Shown here: positions 33,712 to 42,330 of the stretch, in pieces
How the letters are laid out: each line of letters begins with the position of its first letter
Numbering within the stretch: position 1 is the stretch's first letter
From: DAISKN01 sp964553925
Lineage (GTDB): Bacteria > Acidobacteriota > Vicinamibacteria > Marinacidobacterales > SMYC01
Direction of reading: 5' to 3'
NCBI GenBank assembly: GCA_964553925.1
Contig: CAZKNR010000035.1
Span: forward strand, 17,386 to 81,385
Length of the DNA: 64,000 nt
Notes under the pieces: model-generated
The model's database searches: none
What the model was told of the DNA's origin: nothing
The model's input: only the letters and a program-made list of their open reading frames with translations
Translations under genes and position numbers: made by a program

Positions 33712-34836
33712 ATGCGCATCGGGATCGATGCCCACCACGTCAACGGGAAGCCGCAGGGAAGCCGGACCTATCTCCTCGAGCTGATCAAGGCGCTTTCTGA
33801 TTCACGTCTTGCAAATGACGAGTTCGTCATTTACAGTTTTCGCCCGGAGGAAACTGAAGCACTTCTCCCGGCGAGCAACCTCGCGCACCGGCGAGTGTTC
33901 CCCGGCTCCGCGCGCATTCGGCTTCCGTTCGTCGTTCCCGCCCTCGCGCTTCGCGACCGGCTCTCGGTTCTCCATTCGCAATACATAGCCCCTCCCTTCT
34001 CCCTCGTCCCCGACGTCGTCACCATCCACGACATCCTCTTCGAGACCCATCCGGAGCTCTTCGAAGGCGCGTTTTCGGAGCGTTCGGTCCGGCTCATCCG
34101 CCGAACGGCGCGGCGCGCCGCGATGGTGCTCACCGTCTCGGAGTTTTCGAGGCGCGCGCTCGCCGAGCGCTACCAGCTTCCTCCCGAGAAAGTCATCGTG
34201 ACCCCGAACGGCGTCGACCGCGGTGCCTTCCGCCCGATTTCAACCGAGCCTCCGGGAATCCGTGCGCGCTACGGTCTCGACGGCCCGTTCGTCCTCGCCG
34301 TCGGGCGCCTCGAGCCACGCAAGAACCTTCCCCGCCTGATTCGCGCGTTCTCCCGCGCGCGTGAAAGGCTCGGGGGAGGTGTGCGTCTCGTCATCGCCGG
34401 GCAGGAAGACTTCCGATCTCGCGAGGTATTTCAGGAGGCAGAGCGGGCGGAGCGGAAGGCCGAAGGTTCGGTCGTGTTTCTCGGCGCGGTCTCTGACCCG
34501 GATCTCCCGGCTCTCTACAACCTCGCCGAAGCCCTGGCCTATCCCTCGCTCGTGGAGGGCTTCGGGATCCCGGTGCTCGAGGCCATGGCCTGCGGAACTC
34601 CGGTCCTCGCGTCGCCCCGGGGCGCTCTCCCGGAGGTGGGCGGAGACGCGGTGCTTTGGGCCGATCCCGAGGACGAGGAGGCGCTCGCGAGCGGAATCGA
34701 GAGAATCCTGACCGACTCCGAGCTTCGAGCAAGGCTTCGCGCGGCGGGGCCGTCCCGGGCGGCGCGCTTCGACTGGAAAGATACGGCGAGGGGCACGCTC
34801 GAGGCGTATCGCCGGGCCGTCTTTGACAGCCCATAG
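33712..34836 (+). CDS. GT4-type glycosyltransferase
   Basis: A 374-residue GT-B fold enzyme of family 4. It starts MRIGIDAHHVNG and has FVLAVGRLEPRKNLPRLI and the E-x7-E motif EGFGIPVLEAMACGTPVLAS, which binds the nucleotide-sugar donor. It lacks membrane segments. It follows the collagen-tailed pseudopilin by 16 bp and precedes the STN-domain gene, so it may glycosylate one of the low-complexity surface proteins of this locus; that is inference. A cell-wall or exopolysaccharide role is equally possible. Confidence 0.9.
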   Translation: MRIGIDAHHVNGKPQGSRTYLLELIKALSDSRLANDEFVIYSFRPEETEALLPASNLAHRRVFPGSARIRLPFVVPALALRDRLSVLHSQYIAPPFSLVPDVVTIHDILFETHPELFEGAFSERSVRLIRRTARRAAMVLTVSEFSRRALAERYQLPPEKVIVTPNGVDRGAFRPISTEPPGIRARYGLDGPFVLAVGRLEPRKNLPRLIRAFSRARERLGGGVRLVIAGQEDFRSREVFQEAERAERKAEGSVVFLGAVSDPDLPALYNLAEALAYPSLVEGFGIPVLEAMACGTPVLASPRGALPEVGGDAVLWADPEDEEALASGIERILTDSELRARLRAAGPSRAARFDWKDTARGTLEAYRRAVFDSP

Positions 34837-34882
34837 TAAGGGTGCTAGCGTGGGGTTGCACTCATCCAAAAGGAGCTCCACC

Positions 34883-35722
34883 GTGAGAATCGGCTCGATT
34901 GCCTCTCTGGGAGCGGCTCTCCTGTTCCTGTCGCAGGCTCTGTGGGCGCAGACTGTCGACGTGACTTACCAGAACGGCCTCGTCAGTATCCAGTGCGCCG
35001 AGGCGGCTCTCTCGAGTGTCTTCGAGAGAATCGAACAGGCGGCGGGGATCGAGCTGATGCTGGACGATGAGGTGAAGTCGAAGCGGCTCTCCGCGAACCT
35101 GGTAGACCTCCCCGTCTCGATGGCGGTTTCGCGCCTGCTCGAGGGTGTCGGCGTCAACTACATCGTGATGATGGACCCCTACAACTGGGGAAGGGTCGAC
35201 AAGATCTTCGTGGGGGGCGGCGGTGGCGGTCCCGCTCGGGCAGCGGGTCCGGTCCGCGGGCCGGCAATGCCGCAGGAGCCGGAGCCTACGGAGGAAGAGG
35301 CGTTCGAAGAGGCCCCGCCCGAGTCCTTCGAAGAGGGGATGGATATGGGTGACGCCGTGGACCCCGGGATCGAAGCGCCGGAGGACATGCAGAGTCCCGA
35401 CGAGTTCGGCGCCGCGGAGGATCCGGAAGCGTTCGCGCCTCCGGGAAGCTCGCCTCTGCCCGATTTCCTCCCGCCGGCGCAGTCGTTCCCGAGGAGCAAC
35501 TTCACCCCGGGGCTTCCTCAGAGGGGGAACCAGCGGACCCAGAGTGGCCAGGGCGGCCAGGGCGGAATGAACGGACAGCAGCCCCAGGGTCAGGATCCCT
35601 CGAACGTGCCGCCGGCGACGATGCCCTTCACCGATCCTTTCGGCCGCCCGATCCCCATCCCGCCCGGGATGAACCAGCAACAGAAGCGGCAGCAACAACA
35701 GCAGCAGCAGCAGCAGCAGTAA
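34883..35722 (+). CDS. STN-like periplasmic protein ending in poly-glutamine
   Basis: A GTG at 34883 preceded by AAGGAG (7-base spacing) gives 279 residues; a longer frame to 34823 lacks a signal at its N-terminus. The signal peptide ends near LWAQ. Residues 25-95 form an STN/secretin N0-like domain (SVFERIEQAAGIELMLDDEVKSKRLSANLVDLPVSMAVSRLL). The rest is low complexity: an acidic Pro/Glu part, Gly/Gln repeats, then MNQQQKR followed by ten Gln codons. It may dock to the secretin or its pilotin in the periplasm. Confidence 0.78.
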   Translation: MRIGSIASLGAALLFLSQALWAQTVDVTYQNGLVSIQCAEAALSSVFERIEQAAGIELMLDDEVKSKRLSANLVDLPVSMAVSRLLEGVGVNYIVMMDPYNWGRVDKIFVGGGGGGPARAAGPVRGPAMPQEPEPTEEEAFEEAPPESFEEGMDMGDAVDPGIEAPEDMQSPDEFGAAEDPEAFAPPGSSPLPDFLPPAQSFPRSNFTPGLPQRGNQRTQSGQGGQGGMNGQQPQGQDPSNVPPATMPFTDPFGRPIPIPPGMNQQQKRQQQQQQQQQQ

Positions 35723-35738
35723 GAGCGCAGCCGGTTCC

Positions 35739-37820
35739 GTGGCGAAGTCGTCGAAGTCGATCGACGCTTACCGCAAGAAGCGGGACTTCGAGCGCACTCC
35801 CGAACCACCTCCCGATGCCGCGGCCGAGCGCGGAACGCGGACCTTCGTCGTCCACCGCCACGAGGCGCGAAATCTCCACTACGACCTTCGCCTGGAGATG
35901 GAGGGAGTCCTCAAGTCCTGGGCCGTGCCCCGGGGATTTTCCTACGAGCCGAAGGACAAGCACCTCGCCGTCAGAACCGAGGACCATCCTTTGATGTACG
36001 AGACCTTCTCGGGAGTGATCCCCAAAGGAGAGTACGGCGGGGGCACGATGACCCTCTGGGACCGGGGCCGCTACGACCTCCTGAAAGGAGCCGACGGACC
36101 GAAGGCCATCGCCGAGGGGAAGCTCGAGATCCGTCTTCGCGGGAGAAAGCTCCGCGGGGAATGGCATCTGGTGAAGACCCGCTCGGAGAAAGACGAGTGG
36201 ATCCTGTTCAAGGCGCGAGACCGCTACGCCCGCGGCGAATCGGAGAAGGCGCCGTTTTTCGATCTCGCGCGAGCGAGGGACGCACCGCTCCCCGGGAGCA
36301 TCGAACCGATGCGCGCTTCAGCCGAGCGGTCCCCGTTCTCCGATCCGGCCTGGATCTTCGAGGTGGAGTTCGAGGGACGGCGGGCCGGACTCCGGAAGGA
36401 GGGCGACCGGGTCCAGGTCCTCGAGAAAAGCGGCGTGGATCTCTCGGACAGGGTGCCGGCGATCGTGAAGGAGGCGCTCGATCTCAGAGCGGAGAACGCC
36501 TGGCTTGACGGCGTTCTGGTGGCGGTCGATTCTTCGCAGCGACCGTCTCGCGAGAGGCTCGAGGCGCTCCTTTCGGGCGCATCCGCTTCGTCAGATCGCG
36601 GAGGCGCCGACCCCGTCGTGTTCTACGCCTTCGACCAGCTCTACTACGAAGAGTGGGACGTGAGGCCTCTTTCGCTTCTCGACCGCAAGGAGATCCTCGC
36701 AGCGGTCCTGCCGAAGCTCCCGCACGTACTCTTCGTCGATCACGTTCACGGCCGAGGCGAGGAGCTGCACTCCGTGACCGCGGCCGCGGGGCTTCCCGCG
36801 ATCTTCGGAAAGCTCGCCTCGAGCCCCTGCGTCTCCGGGGCATCTCCCGGCTGGTGCCGCATTCCGGCCGACGCTCCTTCCGAGTCGAAGAGCCAGGATC
36901 TCTCGGACGCCCTTCGCGCGCGGCGGCCGGGAGCCCGCAAGATCCAGCTCAGCAACCTCGACAAGGTGTTCTGGCCGCGCGAGGGCTACACCAAGGGAGA
37001 CCTTCTTCGTTACTACGACCAGATCGCGGAGACCCTTCTCCCCTACCTCCACGAGAGGCCGGTCCACATGCTCCGCTACCCCGACGGCATCGAGGGGAAG
37101 TCGTTCTATCAGAAGGACGCCCCCGACCACACGCCGGAGTGGGTCGTGACCGAGAGCATCGAATCGGACGGCGAAGCGATCCGCTACATCATCTGTAACG
37201 ACCGCGACACCCTCATCTGGATGGTGAACCTAGCGAGCATCGACCTTCACCCGTGGCTCTCGCGGCGCACGAGCCGGGACGTGCCGGACTGGGTGATCTT
37301 CGATCTCGACGCCAAGGAGGCGCCGTTCGGAGACGTGGTGAAGATCGCCCGCGCCGTCGGCAAGGTGCTTCGCGGCATCGGCCTCAGGCCCTATCTCAAG
37401 ACCTCCGGCGCCACCGGCCTCCACGTGTTCGTTCCGGTGAAGCCCGGCTACACCTACGACCACACGCGGCAGTTCTGCGAGGCGGTCGCGACCCTCGTCG
37501 CCTCCGAGCACAAGGACATCGCAACCGTCGAGCGAGTGGTAAGCCGAAGGCGCTCCCGGGTGTACGTGGATTTCGGGCAGAACCGGAGGGGACAGACGGT
37601 CGTCCCCGCCTACGTGGTCCGGCCGCGTCCCGGAGCGCCGGTATCGACCCCCCTCGACTGGGACGAGCTCGAGACCGGCCTCGACCCGGTGCAGTTCAAC
37701 ATCAAGACGATGCCCGCGAGACTCGCGAAGTACGGCGACCTGTTCCATGGAACTCTCCGCGACCCGCAGGACCTCCTCCCGGCAATCGAGGCCTTCCAGA
37801 AGAACTACATCCGCGGCTAG
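35739..37820 (+). CDS. LigD-like protein: phosphoesterase and polymerase domains with a degenerate ligase domain
   Basis: A 693-residue protein starting at a GTG. Residues about 30-160 are the 3'-phosphoesterase domain with the catalytic set His41, Asp49 (HYDLRLE) and His83 (EDHPLMYETFSG). Residues about 185-390 align with the ATP-dependent ligase domain, but the KxDG motif is replaced by EVEFEG (Glu210, Glu212) and no OB-fold follows. Residues about 400-690 are the LigD polymerase domain (DLDAKEAP, SGATGLHVFVPV). LigD works with Ku in non-homologous end joining. No Ku gene is in the window. It likely processes DNA ends but cannot seal them alone. Confidence 0.9.
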   Translation: MAKSSKSIDAYRKKRDFERTPEPPPDAAAERGTRTFVVHRHEARNLHYDLRLEMEGVLKSWAVPRGFSYEPKDKHLAVRTEDHPLMYETFSGVIPKGEYGGGTMTLWDRGRYDLLKGADGPKAIAEGKLEIRLRGRKLRGEWHLVKTRSEKDEWILFKARDRYARGESEKAPFFDLARARDAPLPGSIEPMRASAERSPFSDPAWIFEVEFEGRRAGLRKEGDRVQVLEKSGVDLSDRVPAIVKEALDLRAENAWLDGVLVAVDSSQRPSRERLEALLSGASASSDRGGADPVVFYAFDQLYYEEWDVRPLSLLDRKEILAAVLPKLPHVLFVDHVHGRGEELHSVTAAAGLPAIFGKLASSPCVSGASPGWCRIPADAPSESKSQDLSDALRARRPGARKIQLSNLDKVFWPREGYTKGDLLRYYDQIAETLLPYLHERPVHMLRYPDGIEGKSFYQKDAPDHTPEWVVTESIESDGEAIRYIICNDRDTLIWMVNLASIDLHPWLSRRTSRDVPDWVIFDLDAKEAPFGDVVKIARAVGKVLRGIGLRPYLKTSGATGLHVFVPVKPGYTYDHTRQFCEAVATLVASEHKDIATVERVVSRRRSRVYVDFGQNRRGQTVVPAYVVRPRPGAPVSTPLDWDELETGLDPVQFNIKTMPARLAKYGDLFHGTLRDPQDLLPAIEAFQKNYIRG

Positions 37821-37867
37821 AGCGATCGGCCTTCGTAAGCCATCGCTACGACACGAGGAAGGTCGAG

Positions 37868-39184
37868 TCAATCGTTCGTTAGGGCAGCGAGAGCATGATT
37901 CTCGATCTGGTGCCGAATCACAGCCGCCGACACACCGAACTGTTCCGCCAAATCGTCTACGTCTTCGTCGGTCAGGACCGGACGCGGCAGCACGTCACGA
38001 AGCGTCGTCGCCGGAACGAGGAATTCAGCCGCAAACGCCCGGTTGCGCTTTTGGCGCTCGGAGCGCGACCGGGTAACGATCACTGGATGCTTTTCTGGAG
38101 TTACGAGGTACTCGAATAATGCGCGACATAGAGCAAATAGTTTCGTGGGTTCACTGCGACGCGCGAGCGCAAAGCCGGGGCTGCTACTCTCGTTCACATC
38201 GACGACTGCATCGAGTACCGCATCTCGGCTGAGAACAATACTCACGGCCTTTTCGAGCTCCGCCGCTTCGACCTGGAGGGCACTCCCGAGCATCCTCACA
38301 GAGTTGAGCTTCATGCCGTCCATGCCTAGCTGGAGACGAAGGGTTCGCGCGACCTCATAGCCCTGTGCCCAAGGTCGCCCCTCCGGAAACATAACCTGTG
38401 TCCTGCGCTTGAGTTCTTTGAGCTGCACGAGATTGGCGGGATTCGATCGGGTCGCCTCGATCCCACTCAGAAGCTGCTTCGCCTGATCGCCCAGCCGCGG
38501 GAACTCGGCCGCTGCAAAGAATTCGCCTATGACGCTGCGCGGTAGCTCGTTCGCGACGGAAACTATGCGGTTCGCATCAGACCCTGCGATTGCGTACGGC
38601 TCCAGGCCCAGAGCCGCTGCAGCCGCGCAGAACTCCTCCTCTTCAGGTGTAGTCCTGGTGATAGCCTCGAGCTCCTCTTGGAGAAGAGTTCCGGTAATCT
38701 CGAACTCGTGCAAACGCTTGACGACCGCTGTGACAAACTGGAGCACCGAGGCGCGAAAATCCTCGATCTCAACGTAGGCGACGCCGCGCGATGTGAATTC
38801 GATGTTCTGTCGTTCGAGGCGAATGGGCGTCCACTCGACGCGAACGGCGCCTCCCGTCGGCACGAAAGACACAGCGGGTAACGCAAATCCCTCTCCAGCA
38901 CGGCGAAGACCATGTCGGTCATCGTAATCGCCAGAGTCCAGAGGACCATGCCGCTCGATTTCGTACAGCAGAAACCACCATCGAGTCACGAGCCACTCTG
39001 CCACTGGATATATCGGAACGAAAACGTCGGTCCTGACGCTTCGCGAGACGCGATCGACGAGCTCTGTAATCTTCTCGCCGTCGACCGAGAGGTGAAGGCT
39101 TGCCCACGTGGCGCGGAGCTCCGCCCCCTTGGCAGCACCAGGATCGATCCACTCGAAATCGAATGTGAACTTAGCCATCGGCAT
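37868..39184 (-). CDS. large ImmA/IrrE-like protein without HExxH
   Basis: A 438-residue protein; the start at 39184 overlaps the upstream gene's stop (TGATG), and a longer frame begins at 39202. Its last 110 residues match the end of ImmA/IrrE-type peptidases (SERQKRNRAFAAEFLVPATTL, then LAEQFGVSAAVIRHQIENH). Where these enzymes carry HELGH, this one reads ALCRALFEYLV, so the zinc site is lost. The first 330 residues are not recognised. It forms a two-gene unit with the 130-residue protein upstream and is lower in G+C than the ligase gene beside it. A binding or sensing role is more likely than proteolysis. Confidence 0.75.
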   Translation of the reverse strand: MPMAKFTFDFEWIDPGAAKGAELRATWASLHLSVDGEKITELVDRVSRSVRTDVFVPIYPVAEWLVTRWWFLLYEIERHGPLDSGDYDDRHGLRRAGEGFALPAVSFVPTGGAVRVEWTPIRLERQNIEFTSRGVAYVEIEDFRASVLQFVTAVVKRLHEFEITGTLLQEELEAITRTTPEEEEFCAAAAALGLEPYAIAGSDANRIVSVANELPRSVIGEFFAAAEFPRLGDQAKQLLSGIEATRSNPANLVQLKELKRRTQVMFPEGRPWAQGYEVARTLRLQLGMDGMKLNSVRMLGSALQVEAAELEKAVSIVLSRDAVLDAVVDVNESSSPGFALARRSEPTKLFALCRALFEYLVTPEKHPVIVTRSRSERQKRNRAFAAEFLVPATTLRDVLPRPVLTDEDVDDLAEQFGVSAAVIRHQIENHALAALTND

Positions 39185-39576
39185 CAGAGGCCTGTCGGCC
39201 ACTCATCCGTGTTCAGCGGGTAGCCTTTGTACTGGCCAGCCGCGGAGTTCACCAACCTTGCTTCGTACACGACATCGTCTTGTCGATGCCAGACGTATCT
39301 AGGGAAATCCCCCTCGAATAGTTCACTGACTCGGCCGTTCCGAATCGCCGCGCGCAACCAGTTCGTCAGCTGGGCCTGCTGTTGCGTTAGAGCTCGATCG
39401 CAGATCGAAGCATCCGCTCTTGGTCTCGGTTCTCCGGTAAAGGACGGGACGTCCTTATGCTCTGGGCTTCCCACATACATCGCACGCGCAGCCACGCTCT
39501 CGAGGTTCACCCCCGCGGGCGGCGCGACGACTCGAACGCGCGGCCTATGCCTTTTCGGAGCTCTCACAGTAACCAT
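39184..39576 (-). CDS. small hypothetical protein partnered with the ImmA-like gene
   Basis: A 130-residue soluble protein, not recognised. A basic N-terminus (PKRHRPRVRV) leads to a PSFTGEPRPRADASICDRAL segment and a C-terminal half ending HRQDDVVYEARLVNSAAGQYKGYPL, which looks like a compact beta-rich domain. It is the first gene of a two-gene unit, coupled to the large downstream protein. The pairing with an ImmA/IrrE-like gene resembles toxin-antitoxin or phage-response modules, but no function is shown. Confidence 0.68.
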   Translation of the reverse strand: MVTVRAPKRHRPRVRVVAPPAGVNLESVAARAMYVGSPEHKDVPSFTGEPRPRADASICDRALTQQQAQLTNWLRAAIRNGRVSELFEGDFPRYVWHRQDDVVYEARLVNSAAGQYKGYPLNTDEWPTGL

Positions 39577-40029
39577 CTTAACTTGTTTGGCTCAGCAATA
39601 TCCCACGGCGCTTCAGGAACGTCTGGAGATTCGGCACTCGACGGTGGTCGATGCTCGCGTCTGGGCGGGAGAGGCCCCACAAGGCCGGGTAGGCCGAGAA
39701 AGCGAAGCGCATATTTACTGCACGTCCATGACAGCTGCCAACGAGTGAGGTTGGTTCGGTCTCTGGTGTTAATGTCAGATGTCCCATTCTGTGGTGCACT
39801 TCTATTGTTGCGTCAGCCCTAAGCAGCGGGCGGCTGCTGAGAGCGAAGTATACCGTTCTTTCAATGAGGAAGACGGTCGCGCCGGCCGTCTGCTTGAGCG
39901 CCTGTTGGACGACCAGGCGGTGTCACGGCTGAGGTATCGGTCACTCAGCGCTGAAACGGATCGAGCCCGTCGGCATTCGGCGGCAATCACTCACCCGTGT
40001 TGGACGTGTTACGTCTCGCATGTCCCTCG
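39577..40029. other. 453 bp without a supported gene
   Basis: This stretch lies between the start of the 130-residue gene and the end of the barrel-protein gene. It should contain the promoter of the leftward pair. An 84-codon frame at 39779-40033 has no recognisable features and was not accepted. I see no tRNA, repeat or mobile-element terminus. Confidence 0.5.
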
Positions 40030-40557
40030 CTAGCGGTGGATCCATGTATATCCTAAACCGAAGCCGAACAGACCTACTGTGCCCTGAAGGTGTGGCGGTC
40101 CGCCTACCGTGTGGCCAACGCCGCCAGATACCATAGCCGTCAAACCGTTCTTCTTGACGAATTGATAGCCCGCCTGGACGCCCGGACCGTAGACTCTCTC
40201 GTCGCCGACCAATGGGGAGCCGACTGGTGGCACCTCGACGCCCAGCTGGGATACGGACGCCTCCAAAAAAAGACGATGGGTCTCACCGGGTGTGAACACG
40301 CGTGCGCCGACTGCCAGCGACACACCGGACCAGCTTTGATCGATGCGAAATGTATAGCCGAGCCCGCCAAAGAAAGACGCCCGTCCTCCTGCGAAGTAGC
40401 GCTCCGCTTGAAGCCCAAACCAACCTAAGGAGTTCCCGCCTCCGAAGAGCAGCGTGGTCGTGCGTATCACCCGTGACGGGTCGGGTTGATCCGTCTGAGC
40501 AGCGATGGGTGAGGCCAGGAGGAGGGCCACCGGGAAGAATAGAGCGTGCCTCATCAT
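40030..40557 (-). CDS. small outer-membrane beta-barrel-like protein
   Basis: A 175-residue exported protein. The ATG at 40557 has AAGGAGG six bases upstream; a second ATG follows directly. The signal peptide ends near IAAQ. The mature part alternates short hydrophobic strands with turns (TTLLFGGGNSLGWFGLQAERY, SLAVGARVFT, RLFLEASVSQLGVEV) and ends with an aromatic residue near GLGYTWIHR, as expected of an eight-strand barrel. Its role is unknown. It may be transcribed alone. Confidence 0.72.
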   Translation of the reverse strand: MMRHALFFPVALLLASPIAAQTDQPDPSRVIRTTTLLFGGGNSLGWFGLQAERYFAGGRASFFGGLGYTFRIDQSWSGVSLAVGARVFTPGETHRLFLEASVSQLGVEVPPVGSPLVGDERVYGPGVQAGYQFVKKNGLTAMVSGGVGHTVGGPPHLQGTVGLFGFGLGYTWIHR

Positions 40558-40843
40558 ATTACGCCTCCTTCCACTCTTCCGGAATCGTGCAACTCTTAAG
40601 TGAACGGGAAGAGTATAGGGTATTCCGTACGAGGGAGTCAGATATTCGATATATCTGGAAATCGAACGTTCCAAGAGTCGCACACGGAAGACCTTGTGTG
40701 AGGGCGTGCAACGGAGAGGCCAATATGCGCGAACGACTGCCCGAGATATTGATAACTGTCGCAGCGGGCCGCCAGATCAGCCGGGGAGGAGGCTGTTGGC
40801 GGGGTTTGAGCCCTCTCCGCCTCCCGGTGGATGCAAACGGCGC

Positions 40844-41299
40844 GGGGCCGAGATCGCGGCGGAGCTGGAGCGGCAGAGACTTCTGCCGGGAGACGAGGTC
40901 GCGATCGAGGGGAGCGCCGGGGGGGTTCGCCGAGGCCGCGCCGCTCTTCGCCGCCTCCCGCTCGCAGCTGGTTCTTCCCGGTCCGTCACCACAGCGAGCG
41001 GAGTGGATCGACACCGAAAGACCTGTCGATCTCGTGGTGAAGGACGGGAGCGCCTGCGGACATCTGGGCGAGATTCGCGAGGTCTACCCGAGTGCGGCGG
41101 GATGCGAAGACTGCCTTCGAACCGGAGATCGCTGGATCACCTCCGCGCCTGCATGAGCTGCGGGCACGTAGGTTGCTGCGACTCATCCCCGAACCGGCAC
41201 GCTACCAAGCACTACGAGAAGACGGTCCATCCGATCATGCGCTCCATGGAGCGCGGCGAGAACTGGGGATGGTGCTTCGTCGACCAAATACGATTGTGA
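40844..41299 (+). pseudogene. UBP-type zinc-finger protein with two frameshifts
   Basis: Three reading-frame pieces together give a protein ending in a UBP zinc finger: CGHLGEIREVYPSAAGCEDC then, in another frame, HLRACMSCGHVGCCDSSPN and GWCFVDQ. The finger's cysteine and histidine ligands are all present when the frames are joined. One shift lies at a run of seven G (40919-40925, one base too many), the other near 41131-41135 (one base missing). The upstream piece (EIAAELERQRLLPGDE) is not identified. It is either a decaying gene or contains assembly errors at the homopolymer. Confidence 0.75.
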
Positions 41300-41311
41300 A
41301 TAGAACGGCGC

Positions 41312-42319
41312 CTATCGACGGACCACCGCGAAGTTCCGGTAGACGAGATTGATGATCGACTCGCGCCTTTCCTCGACACCGAGCTCGATCCACTGGACGT
41401 TGGGCTGATACCGGAAGATGTACGGCAGACGTATGACCTCGACCCCATCGAGCAACACGCGCGCGAGCTCGTCCTCGCCGTCCGGACCCCATTCGACCCG
41501 CCAGGTGTAGACCGCCCCGGGATCCCAGTTGTTGAAGTTGTAGCCGCCGTCTTCCTGGTGGCCATGGGAAATCCACCGGAGTCGGATCCAGGGTGGATTG
41601 TGGTCCGGCGGCCAGGCGTGCTGGAGGTTGACCCGGAACGCATTCGTCCGGAAATTGCCAGCCGTGGGGTCCCACATTCCGAAGAACATGCGGCTATCGG
41701 CGATCCCCTGGGGGGTGAGCCCGATGTTCTGCCATTGCACGTAGCCCTCCTCGATCGTCGGTACTTCGTAGCGCAGGAAGTCGCTGTTCGAGTCGACACG
41801 CCATCCCGCGGATGTGAGCGTTCCGCCCCCCCTCTCGATCGCCAGGGTCGATCCGTCCATGAGGTCATCGGAAATGACGATCGCCTCGCCGGGGCCGCCA
41901 ATACCGAGAACGGCCAGTTGAGCGACGGCGGAGAACGGGCCGGCGACGCCGGCCGCATCTCCTCGCGCCCTCCAGAAATAGGAGCCGCTCGCGAGAGGCT
42001 GGCTCACCTCCCAGCTCGTCTGACCCGAGCCCTGCGCGACTCCCGAGACCTGGACGACGATGCTCCCGAAGCCTTGATCGCTCGCCACTTGGAAGGAATA
42101 CGTCGGCGCCGCGCCATTGCTGGCGGTGGCGTTGGTGACGGTGAGGGTCGGCTGGGTGTCGGCGACGGGAGACGCGGAGTTGGGGCCCACGACACCGGGC
42201 GAGGTGAGGGTGACGCTCGCGCCGGCTCCGGCCCCTCCGCTTCCCTCATCGCCGCAGCCTCCGAGGGCGAGCGAGAAAGTGGCCAGAAAAACGATCGAAC
42301 CAAAGAAACGCTCGTTCAT
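41312..42319 (-). CDS. lipoprotein with Fn3-like and lectin-like domains
   Basis: A 335-residue lipoprotein (lipobox LALGGC). A Ser/Ala/Gly linker leads to a fibronectin-III-like domain (PTYSFQVASDQGFGSIV, SYFWRARG). The second half (from about residue 150) looks like a jelly-roll or glycoside-hydrolase-16-like sandwich, with WRVDSNSDFLRYEVP, WEWxx-type aromatic strands and YTWRVEWGPDG. No clear catalytic ExDxxE motif is visible, so carbohydrate binding is more likely than hydrolysis. It follows the radical SAM operon by 11 bp and may belong to the same transcript. Confidence 0.78.
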   Translation of the reverse strand: MNERFFGSIVFLATFSLALGGCGDEGSGGAGAGASVTLTSPGVVGPNSASPVADTQPTLTVTNATASNGAAPTYSFQVASDQGFGSIVVQVSGVAQGSGQTSWEVSQPLASGSYFWRARGDAAGVAGPFSAVAQLAVLGIGGPGEAIVISDDLMDGSTLAIERGGGTLTSAGWRVDSNSDFLRYEVPTIEEGYVQWQNIGLTPQGIADSRMFFGMWDPTAGNFRTNAFRVNLQHAWPPDHNPPWIRLRWISHGHQEDGGYNFNNWDPGAVYTWRVEWGPDGEDELARVLLDGVEVIRLPYIFRYQPNVQWIELGVEERRESIINLVYRNFAVVRR

Positions 42320-42330
42320 GGCGGGAAACC

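Noticed and set aside
39779..40033. 84-codon plus-strand frame
   Set aside because: No signal, domain, ribosome-binding site or partner; cannot be separated from chance.
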